From Liolophura sinensis (lineage: Eukaryota > Mollusca > Polyplacophora > Chitonida > Chitonidae), in the NCBI RefSeq assembly GCF_032854445.1, contig NC_088295.1, forward strand, positions 88,929,836 to 88,993,835: a stretch of DNA of 64,000 bases, written 5' to 3'. Shown here in pieces: positions 47,670 to 58,500 of the stretch (the first letter of the stretch is position 1; every line of letters starts with the position of its first letter). The notes under the pieces are model-generated. The model saw only the letters and a list, made by a program, of their open reading frames with translations. It made no database searches and had not been told where the DNA came from. Made by a program: the position numbers and the translations under genes.

Positions 47670-48030
47670 TTGATGCAATTTTTGTACTACAAATCAGTGA
47701 TATACTCTGCATACTAAACAAATTTGTTGTATTTTGTAGAATTGATCATGCATGTTTCAGAAGTAAGTCTGGTGAAATATTTCCCCCATTCTTTTTTATT
47801 TCTCTTCTCTGAAACAAAAGTTGGTAACTACATGTAAATATTGAAATGCAAATAAACTGCACCGAAGTCAAATTGTTAGTCACCCAGAAGCCTGACACCA
47901 ATGCGGTCGCTGTGAGTTCAAGTCCAGCTCATGCTGGCCTACTCTCTGGCCGTACGTGGGCGGGTCTGCGGCAACCTGCGGGTGGTTGTGAGTTTCCCTC
48001 GGGCTCTGCCCGGTTTCCTCCAACCATAAT
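47670..48030 (+). repeat. inverted duplicate partner of 42053-42420
   Basis: The plus-strand partner of the segment described at 42053. It carries the same flanking DNA and the same SINE junction, but keeps the SINE tail that the other copy lacks. Confidence 0.85.
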
Positions 48031-48109
48031 GCTGGCTGCCGTCGTATTAAGTGAAATATTCTTGAGTACGGTGTAAAACACCAATGAAATAAATAAATCA
48101 AATAAATAC
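47882..48109 (+). mobile_element. SINE family A, 5'-truncated, with 12-bp target duplication
   Basis: It begins inside the tRNA head (ACCCAGAAGCCTGACACC), keeps the B box (AGTTCAAGTCC), body and tail, and is flanked by AAATTGTTAGTC at 47870-47881 and 48110-48121. The perfect duplication shows it truncated on insertion. Confidence 0.93.
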
Positions 48110-48285
48110 AAATTGTTAGTCTACATGGACACAACCAAGTGTGATTGAATGGTTTTACCTGGAGCTCCAACATTAAATTATGCTGGCTTTAATTCATTTC
48201 TAGGTGTTTGTTTTCTTGTCTAATACATGTATTTACATGTGACACATTCGTAATGCTATTAAACTCGAAATTAAATCAATGCCAC

Positions 48286-49340
48286 TTACTTGTGAGGTGG
48301 GTCATTGTCATCGGTGGGTCCATGTAGCCTTTCAAGGACTAATAAATGGACGTCACTATAACATGTTTGTGTTCGGTGATGTAAGCTAGGTCTTGCTGCT
48401 TTTCGTCCATCATTTCCTGGCACTTCCTGGCAGGACAGGCACTCTACATTAGTAGGCATAAGAGTTCTCTCAATCACACATGAAAAAAATTTGATGTTAA
48501 GAGAGAACCACATATAGGTCGGTAGATTCCTTGATACGGTGGGAAAGTTAATTCTAAGTCTCAGCTGACGTAAAATATTTGTAAAAAATTTGGATCTTGA
48601 TAAATTTTCACTTTCACATTGTTGACTCAATTTGAGGTGAATCTAAAAAGATTGAATCTAATTATTGAATCGTCATATTGGAGACCGTGGATATTAGGGC
48701 ACTTCACTCGCTTGAGACAGCGGCAATCGGACGTCGAGGTGATAGATAGCATGGGAAGGAATAGGAAAATGAACAACACTGGGCAATATTTTGAGAGCTA
48801 CTGCTTATAATAACCAGAAATTACCAGATTCAGAGGTCTGTATTAACTCTCATGTTATTTTGACAATGTTTTCACCGCCGTGTCTACGTGGGCACAGCGC
48901 GTTGGCTCGAGAAAAACCACTAATGCCGGGATGTATATGGTCTTGAATAGCAAAGGAATTTATTTATTTATTTGATTGGCGATTTAAGCCATACTCAAGA
49001 ATATTTCACTTATACCACAGTGGCCACCATTACAGTGGTAGGAAATGGCAAAATGGCAAGGAATTAACTGATATAAAATGTAGTTATCAGCTCAAGTTGT
49101 CGGTCCGAAAATCTTTGGTTTCTGACTGCTGTCGCCGTGGTCAGACTCGCTGTCAGACAAATGAGGGGAGCGGTTTACTGGGCTGATTTTTTGGGCTCCA
49201 CGCGCTGAATCGGTTCGTATAGAATCATACATGTACGGGTCGATAGGTGGCATACACATTGGAATTTCCAGTATGTCTGTTTCACAGTCTGACATTATTT
49301 GATTTGGTATAAGTGAACAATGTTGTTCAGTATGGGCCAT
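48286..49340 (-). pseudogene. probable degraded gene with P2X7-type C-terminal domain similarity
   Basis: Two minus-strand open pieces look like exons of one gene. The first (49340-49092) starts with MAHTEQH and is acidic and Ser-rich, with IDPYMYDSI. The second (about 48490-48286) holds MPTNVECLSCQEV, which resembles the MPT-x-x-EC-x-CC-x-E block of the P2X purinoceptor 7 C-terminal (cytoplasmic) domain found in many invertebrate proteins without the channel part. A following YITEHKHV block, matching the expected C/Y-ITEH, lies in a different frame. A donor-like CACAA|GTAAGT ends the piece. The frame change, the missing W-C-x-C-G-x-C block and the absence of a third exon (expected AYRQF) suggest a pseudogene. 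The similarity is from memory of the family and needs a profile search. Confidence 0.4.
48957..49050 (-). mobile_element. SINE family A, 3' fragment
   Basis: Reversed tail TTTATTTATTTATTTGATTGG and CATACTCAAGAATATTTCAC, then a short body piece. It lies between the two exon-like pieces of the P2X7-like gene remnant. Confidence 0.85.
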
Positions 49341-50179
49341 TTCTTACGGTGTCATCACGTGACGGGCACCTCATCAACTCGGCTCTGGGGTCGGGAGAGC
49401 CGATCGTCGCCGCGGGAAGCGTGTGAGGCGATAAACAAACATGCAGATTCGTTATAAGGCAATTATTAAGATGTTGACAGCACTCCTTTAAGCTCCGCAT
49501 TGTTGTATCCTTGCTCCACGGTTGTCTGCTCATCCTGTGTGGGGTCTGTCAGTTGGCTTGACAAGGTGATTAATCCTGGGCTGCTACTGGATATAGACTG
49601 GAAATTGATAAGGTTTTATAATTTGACAAATTAAGTTTTATGTCAACGTGTATGTTTTTTTAATATGTAAAAATCTTCACCCTTCGGGCAAATATTTATA
49701 TACATATATTATATACAAGACACACAGGAACTTTCAACCAATTTCTGCCTTAGTATAAAAGATCCAGGATTTTCTTTTCTATCTTCTCGACTCCTTTCTA
49801 TCTACTTGGACAGATAGGTAAGTCTTTAACATTTAACGGACCTTATGTAGTTACTATGTATATGTTAAGGATCCCGGGTAAAGCTTAACGGAATGGAGAA
49901 CAAACACCGGGATGTCTCGCTGCTTCTTTCTTATTGCTAAACTTTGGACTTATTCCATTTATTATCAATGTTCCTAAGATTCAGGTATCAAGTGATAAAG
50001 TGACCAGATTCCAATCTAGAAATCACTACCATTAGCAAATAATCTGTATATTTACAACACCTCATTAACAGGACAGGCCATGGATGCAATTAGCTATACA
50101 ATACCGATAGGAGTCCTGTCAATTCACTCCCAGATAAAGTCCTTCAAATACGGTTATGGCCATCATCGAAGGTACGAAG
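49341..50179. other. intergenic DNA with a GC-rich promoter-like start
   Basis: Just upstream of the minus-strand ATG at 49340, the sequence is GC-rich (49350-49440) with a perfect E-box TCACGTGAC at 49355-49363. This could be the old promoter of the P2X7-like gene. The remainder is AT-rich and shows nothing. Confidence 0.4.
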
Positions 50180-50575
50180 AGCGAAGGAACGAGGAGGTAG
50201 CACGATGGGACAGGGCGATGGAACAATTGCACGAAGCAATGTGACGATAGTATTATGCTTTCGCTTTTTGTTCTACAGGGACGGAGAAGTGTCTAAGGGA
50301 CGAATTGTGACGATTGCACAGGGCGATGTGATGATGACTCATTGCAATGGGATAATTGCACAAGCAATGGAACGATGATACGAGATACCATCGTATTTAT
50401 CGTCCCATCTCTTTGTACCATCTCTCCATGGCTTCGTGCCATCTTCTCATGGCTTTTTGCCATCGCACCATCTCTTTGTGCCATGTCCCCATGGCTTCGT
50501 GCCATCTTCCTATCGCTTCGTGCCATCTCCCCATGGTTCCGTGCCATCGTCCCATCGCTTTGAGTCATCGACATC
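50180..50575. repeat. 21-bp minisatellite in two opposed arms
   Basis: At 50409-50575 seven or eight units of the form CTTCGTGCCATCTCCCCATGG run on the plus strand. At 50180-50385 looser units of the reverse complement type (GATGGGACAGGGCGATGG, GCACGAAGCAATGTGACG) run the other way. The two arms could form an imperfect hairpin. The block ends 145 bp before the start codon of the secreted vWA-protein gene. Confidence 0.8.
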
Positions 50576-50720
50576 TAGCCTCGTGACATAGCCCTACACG
50601 TAGGTTTGTGGCATAAACATTTTTTTTTTGAAAACATTCATTTAGACGGAATATTGTGTTAGTTTTGGGTGGCGATGTTGTCATTTTACTATCTGATTTC
50701 TTCTTGATCAGCCAAAGAAA

Positions 50721-53700
50721 ATGTGGCTCCACAGCTGTAGCGCAGTGATTGTGTTAGCCGTCTTGTGTTTGGATAGTTGCACTTCTCAGGGCAACAGGAG
50801 AACCAATACCCCAGCCACTTTTACCAACTTTTGTCCAGTTGTCCATTGTCCAAAGCTACACTGCCCGACAGTACAGTGTCCGAAGGTAGAGTGTCCAGGA
50901 ATCAAATGTCCAGAGAAATGCCCGAACCAGGACAAAGTGACGTTTAACTGCAACTGCAACTCGGAAGGGACGAAAAAAGGTGAGTTAATGTGCAGTAGAT
51001 CTAGACAGAAGAAAACGTGGGTAGAATGTTTGTGCTTATCGGGTTGAATAAGAAAGACATGGATAACGGTAGTGTGGCAGGGAGGAGGGGTTAGTAAAAT
51101 CTGAGGCAGATGATGCAGCTTTATTACACAACCCGGTAATGTAAGTACATTCTAAAAGTCGGATTTCTCGTGCAATTTAACGTTGTTGCAATACCTGGCT
51201 AAATAATTACATATATTTAAAAGAGAAATCCTAAAGGTACCTAAAGTGTTAAAAGTAAAACTTCATAGCATGTTAAAGGAAAATATCCCTAAAAATCGAA
51301 GTTAGCACTAAATAGGCCACTGGACACTATGCATGTTTTTAGATTTTTGTGAAAAGAGTTAAAGGCGCTCAAACATTTGAATTCTAAGGTGGGCTTTATG
51401 GACCATACTAACACAGTTTAGGAGCTCTGACGTCACAGGAAGTTTCTCCAACTCTAATCACGACACTGAATCTGGGAATAACTATTTTTACCTTTGAATT
51501 AAAGATTACTAAAATAATGTTCTGTAAAATTCCTTCCTTCTGGTGAACATCAAGAAAAAAAGGTGATGTGACATCAGAGTTCCTAAATGCCTTCAGTATG
51601 GTCCATAAAGCCCGCCATAGTATTCAAATATCCTCGCAACACAATTAAAAAAATCTGAAAAAATAAATGAAAGAAGTTTTACGCATAACTTTCAGTTGTC
51701 TGTATGATGAATCTTACTTCATACATTAGCATTCTTTTACTTTAAGGGATCAATAATGAAAAGAGGATATAAGCACCAACGATGAAACAGGAAGCGTATA
51801 GTACATAAGCGCTATTTACCTCCGGGCTAAAAGGGAAGTTCCCTTTAGTCTAGTGGTAGAAGCGCGGACTCCAAACCTGCAGATAGTAACAACTGAAGTA
51901 AACAGTTGGCTTAACGCGGTAAATGAGAGGTTCATACCTGTGAAATTCAGATAAGTAAATGGCAAAGACTAAATGAGATTTATAGGGAATTATCTGTGAG
52001 GTTCCAAGTTTGTGAAGTTTACAATAATTAAATACAGGGTAGATGTACTTTTCTGTGAAGTAAGAAAAAGTACACTCAAAAAAGTAATAAATCTGTTAAT
52101 TGTAACAGAAATTCTCTTGTCTGAGTGATGCCAGAATGTATTATGTTATTATAATACAATATAATGTCATATTCAGCATAGCATCCTGTTAGTCTAATAG
52201 AATCATCACGTGGAATCTTTACAACGATGAATTAATAGAATATATGTGATAATTTTAACAGAATAATCTGCTGCAATAGTATAACACATTCTAGCATCAC
52301 TCAGACAAAAGACTTTGTGTTAAAATTAAGAGATAATTTTTTTTAGTTAAGAACAATGGAGAAGTACATGTACCTAATTGTGAGGTTTTAAGAAGAAAGT
52401 AGGGGCACTAAACTAGAGGTAGACGGGCGCACCTGTAAAGTACCAATTAGTCAGTATAAAGAGAGGTAGATTACATACCTGTGAATACCTGTAGAGAGTA
52501 GCAATGTGGAGCGCCATAGCAGTTGAAGAAAGGTATTGCCTGTCACTGTAAGGTAGAGAGTAGCAATGTGGAGTGCCATAACGGTTGAGGAAAGGTGGCC
52601 TATCACTGTAAAGTAGACAGTAGCAATGTGGAGGGCAATAGCGATGAAAGAAAGGTTGCCTGTCACTGTAAAGTAGAGAGTAGCAATGTACAGCGTAATA
52701 GCGATGAAAGAAAGGTTGCCTGTCACTGTTAAGTAGAGAGTAGCAATGTACAGCGTAATAGCGATGAAAGAAAGGTTGCCTGTCACTGTTAAGTAGAGAG
52801 TAGCAATGTACAGCGTAATAGCGTTTACAGAAAGTAGTGTATTACTATAAAGTAGAGAGTAGTAATTTGGAGCACCATAGCGGTTGAAGAAAGGTAGCCT
52901 ATCACTGTTAAGTAGAGGGTAGCAATGTAGAGCGCAATAGCCATGAAAAAAAGGTAGCCTATCACTGTAAGGTAGAGAGTAACAATGTAGAGCGCAATAG
53001 CGGTTGAAGAATGATGTCACAGTAAAGTAAAGGGTAGCAATGTGGAGCGCACTAGCGGTTGAAGAAAGGTAGCCTATCACTGTAATGTCTAGCAATGTGG
53101 AGGACAATAGCGGTTGAAGAAAAGGTACCTCGGTGATGCAGAGGCTTGCAATGTGAATGTCGATAGCAGCCAAAGAAAGTCACTTGAATGTACTGTGTTA
53201 TGTGCACGACTGCCGTCAGTTTCTAAATATAGCTTGCCACTGTTTACATATGCTAAGTTCAGGGAGTGCTGTCTGCCTCTACCTTAGAATGTTCCAGAAT
53301 GCGCGCAGTTCGGTGCCTGTTTGTTTACACCAAGTGTTCAGGAATTTTCTTATTCTAGACAATTCCACCAAGCTATATAAGACCTATGAAAGCAGGTCAA
53401 ACGGAGAAGAGACGAGAGGAAAAAGGAGAATTACTGAGAGTTTTGGATGCTTTCGCTGTGTATTACTTTAGTAGGCCTTTTGTGCTGAATTTTGGTGTCT
53501 GGTAAATTCTTTTTTTGTTCTCAGATAACTGCAAATGGAAGTTGCTGTTTAAGGCTGTCAAAGGAAACGGTCGAGATGTCTACAAGGATTTCACAGACGA
53601 TGTACCATTATATGAAGACGACCCAGAAGCAATGATTATAAACAGTAGTAAGAAACCATTCATAAGCCCGCTCCTCAAGGACTGGAACAAAATGCTGATC

Positions 53701-55471
53701 AAGGAGGTATGAAATCTGGGGGAAGGTACGGGTTCAAACCTGGTCATGGACAGGGGATTTGTACATTCCCCCGCCTTTACTGGGGGCCTGGGTGACATGT
53801 GGCCGATTTCCCTGTCTGATGTTCGTTCAGACCACCCATCTACCACTTTATCGTGTATTTGTATGCCAGTAACTTATCCGAGGTCGGGTTCAAATCCAGT
53901 TCATGCTAACTTCCTCTCCGGCCGTACATGGGAAGGTATTTCAGCAACCTGCGGATGGTCGTGGGTTTCCCCGGACATTGCCCGGTTTCCTCCCACCATA
54001 ATGCTGGCAGCCGTCGTATAAGTGAAATATTCTTGAGTACGGCGTAAGACATCAACAAAATAAATAAATAAATAAATAAAAAAATAAATAAATAAATCAG
54101 TCAATAAATCAATAAATAAATAAATAAATAAACAAATAAATCATATCTCGGGGAAAGGCAAACCTTTTAGCTAAGTTTTCACAGCCCTTAAGCGTTACTC
54201 TAACTGTAAAACGATGTATTTTGCGGATTATGCGGACAAGTGTTTCAAATTTTTGTCATTTCGCTGCAGGTTAAAGTCGACGTGTTCAGAGAAGGAGACA
54301 GAAAGGCGTGGTTTCTGTTCGATGGAATTGCTTCCAATCGCACCGACTGGTTCTCTCAGAGCAGGCTCATCGCCTCTCCATACAGCAAACTGAAGACAGA
54401 TTCATTTAAGCACTTTTCTCTCCAGGGGCAAGTTACAGCCTTTCTTCTTATATATTTCATTCCGTTTACTGTACATGCGTGTAAAGGTCTGATTGAGTAG
54501 AAGAGCGCTGCCCACCGCATCTACTGTTGCCCGACCCTTCAGCTAGGCCTAACTTTAAAAATGGCATACATAAGCTTATATAGTAGTAGTTCCATGGAAG
54601 AAAATTCAGTTTCACTAAAAATGACAGTAGCAAACATACCTTACATTTGGTAGGCACTAATACCCTGAGTCGACCGAAATGTAGTTATCTGAGAAAAGAT
54701 AAAGACAAAAACAATAAATATGTTTAAATTTTACTTTTTCTTTTATTTTAAAAATTGGCATGATATGTCCACGGCTGGTTGTTATGAGTCTTGACCCTGG
54801 GCGGTGCAGAGGTCAAATCATTTTAAGTCGGGCTGTCGACAAGACAATGACAAGCCCTCAAATCAAGCATTCAAACAACAGTTCAATATCAAAGTTCACA
54901 TCATCAACAAAGTCAAAGTTCATCATCAGTATTGACCCTGGGCGGTGCAGAGGTCAAACTTTAAAACTTTAAATTTGAAATTCACATTATCGACAAAATC
55001 AAAGTTAAGCTCATAATCAGTAATAGTAGGCCCTACCGGTACTGACCCTGGGCGGTGCAGAGATCAAATTTCAACACTTTCCATTCCAAATTCACATCAT
55101 CAACAAAATCAAAGTTCTTATCATAATCAGTATTGACCCTGGGCAATGCAGAGGTCAAATTCATTTAATATGCATGTAAATTTTGTTAGTTGGGTTTGTG
55201 CCGCTCCTGTCGCCAAATGTGCGACGGTTTAGAAGAAGTAAACCAAAGCACACCGCCACACATAATGTAGGTTAGGAGCTCAGCACAAACAGCAGCCGTG
55301 AACAATGCCAACAACAAATAAGACGGGTAAATTGAACCGCCGGTCATTTTGAAAAAAACTCTAGCCCACCCTGTTCACGTTCAGAAATATTTCCAACTGG
55401 TGACAAATGTACTCCATCAGAGTGAAGAAATGCAGTCGGATTGTTCTCTATATCTCTATTACAGAGAATCG

Positions 55472-55505
<34 letters not shown>

Positions 55506-58500
55506 ACCTCCTTCTTAATGACTAGACCTCTGGCAACGGAGTTCAACCTTTTCCTGGCTTGATTTATAACAGCGTTGTTGCCAGAATATCGCCATTCTAA
55601 TCTAGGTAATATTTGTGACCAGATTATTTTCAAATTCGGGAACTCATTCATGATGTAATCAAATAAAGAAAACATAGCCAATCTTGGTTTTCGTATAGCT
55701 GCTTTGCCTATGTCATTCCCACCACAATGTAATACAATGACAGTCGGCTGGGGGCCGATATGTTTCAACAACCCTATTTTGTTTCTGGCCTGCTGCAAAC
55801 TCATCCCACTGTATCCCTGCCACCACCAATGTGTACCCTATTCTTGACAATCCCAAATCAGGGCCACCAGGTCTTATGACTGCTGCAGTGAAAGCTCTTT
55901 TGACTATGGAGGAGTCTATAACCCAGATGCACGCTGAAAGACCTAAACGATATCATTGTTTTACATTTATCAGTTATTTTAACAATGGCACACGTATATA
56001 TGATTGATAACAGGCAGACCGCCACCGGCCTGCTCGTTTACTCATTTCTGCTGTCCCGCCTGCCAATGCCAGGTCTGTGGCTGCACCAATTCGCAGGGAG
56101 TGACCTCTGTATTTCAAATTCTGCATGTTTAAAACCTTCAAACATTTCTGAAGTATTGCAGAAAACTGATACCGAGTGAGTGGGGCACCACTGAAGTGAC
56201 AAAACAAAGGGCTCTTGATGTGTGATCGGTTTGAAAGATATGTTCCCATGCTTGTGTAGGGACAAATACTAGGATTTCCCGCTTGCTTGTCTACTTTGAT
56301 TGTTACACCTTTGCCTGTTTGATCAGTCTTAGAATAGCGGATATTTAGGGTTAGAGTCTCTGCCTTTGTGTCCAAATGAATATCAGCCCGGCTGATAACC
56401 TGATAATCAGGCTTTGCCCTAGATACCGCAAACTCTCCGACCCTAAGGAAGGCAAAATGCGCCCAAGAAAAAGCAGCTGTGAATAAGGTTGACTCATACG
56501 TATTAGCACAAACACTCGGCAACACGCGAAAAACTTTCTGCAAGATTTCTTTGGTGATAGGTAGTCTGCTGTCCGGGCTATGGTGAATACGTTTCATTCC
56601 CTGCATTAATTTGGAATCCACAAAATCTGATGAGTAATCCACTTGCCCTTCTAACTTACATCTGTACGAGATCGCAGATAAGTACGACCTTTGCTGAAGA
56701 GTAAGTTAGACCTCGTATTGACAAATGAGCTATGCATGAAAACAATGAATTCCAGCTGAGGAGGCCAAGCATTTTGGATGTCTACTTGTGCACAAAATTG
56801 AAAATAAGAAGCTAAACCAGTTCTTTGGGTTGCGTGTGAATTTTCTGAGAGTGCTGCTCGGAGGAGTCTGTCAACTTCAGGCTGGAGATCAGAGTATGGA
56901 ACTCGACTGGGACCGGCTCTGGTGATACATTGGCTGATGGGGACACTTCTCTGAATCTGTCCCAATGTTTACGAGAAATTGCGTCGGCCGTTAAATTAAC
57001 TTGACCAGCAGTATGTACCGCTTTAAATGTTATGTTGTGAAACATTGTATTCAGAACAAAGGGGCCTTACTAGTCCCATGACAGGTCTAGATTTAGATGT
57101 TTGTCTGTTCAGGATTGCAATCAGGGCTTCGTTATCGATATTTAGCAGCACCCTCTTGTTTGATAACTTGCTACCGCATATCATAATAGCTAAAATGACT
57201 GGGACGAGTTCAAGAAAAGTCATATCACACATAACTTCCATCTCAGCCCAAGCAGCTGGCCATGGGTAAAATACCCACTCTTTCTGAAAAATTGCCCCAC
57301 ATCCTAATTCAGTAGACCTGGCACTGTCAGTATACAATTTCAGAACCGATTCAGACGACCAAACATCACTCGAAAAATACACTGTTCTATTAAAGTTGTC
57401 CAGAAAATGTGACGACATCTGCGTGTCGGAACGAAGCTCTTTGCCCGTTCGAATAAAATGATACGGTTTACTCACTCGACTTGTGGCATCATGAAAACGT
57501 CTAATAAATGTTCTACCTGGCCGAATGGCTTTGCAAAAGAAATTTAGTTTGCCCGTCAACGATTGTATTTCACGTAAGGTTACTTTCTTACGTGTTAAAA
57601 ATTCACCCAAAAGGCTTGACAATTCCTCACGTGTTTTGGCAGGAATCCGCATAAGCATTTGAACAGTGTCAATTTCGGAACCCAGGAACGTGAGGGTCGT
57701 TGAAGGACTACTGTCTTTTCGGAAGCTAAAGGGACTCCTAATTCAAAACACAGTCTTTCAAATGTTGACATGATATTTTCACATATATTCGTGCCTGCAG
57801 CTCCAGCAAAAATAAAATCATCTAGGTAGTGATCCATGGTGTTTTCATTTGTGGTATGTACTGTTAGCCAGTGTAAGAAAGGTGAAAATGTTTCAAAAAC
57901 CCGACACGAAATGGCACAACCCATTGACAAACATTTGTCGATGAAATAGTTACTCTGGAATTTCATGTCGAGTAAATCAAAATCTCCTGGATAAACGGGT
58001 AGTAACCTAAAGGCATATTTTACATTCATTTTACCAATCAGTGCCCCACAACCCAACCCAGCTATCATTTCTAAAACCTTGTGAAATGAAGTGTAATTTA
58101 CAGAACACATTTCTAGATCTATAAATCATTAACACTGTCTGAAGATGGAAATGAAAGGTGAGTAATGAGCCCCCAGCCCCCGTTCGATTTAGGAACCAAC
58201 CCAATTGGAGACACTCTCAAGTTTGATATCGGACGCTGCGAGAAAGGCCTAGATATTGTACAGAAGTTTATCTCTTTCTTTATCTTTTCCCATAATTCAG
58301 ACTCATGTTCAAGAGCTGAAATGATGTTTTTCGATTCTTTAAAAAGCCGAGGGCCATGATAATGTAAACGAAAGCCAGAACGAAACCCATCAGAAAGTGA
58401 TCGAGCTGCTTCTCGATCAGGATACAATGCTAGATTTTTGTCTAAAGCCTCCAGGTTGACTGGGGTTCGGCCTAAAGCCTATATATCTGGGGGTGTGAGA

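Noticed and set aside
51838-51950. tRNA-Trp gene (CTCCAAA loop)
   Set aside because: The anticodon stem does not pair and the boxes are too far apart; kept only as a SINE-like head.
52451-53173. 240-codon minus-strand open frame
   Set aside because: A product of the 60-bp tandem array lying inside an intron of the opposite-strand gene.
54240-54500. Read-through of exon 3 into FLLIYFIPFTVHA as a membrane segment
   Set aside because: The frame soon stops and the domain continues properly only if splicing occurs before this stretch.
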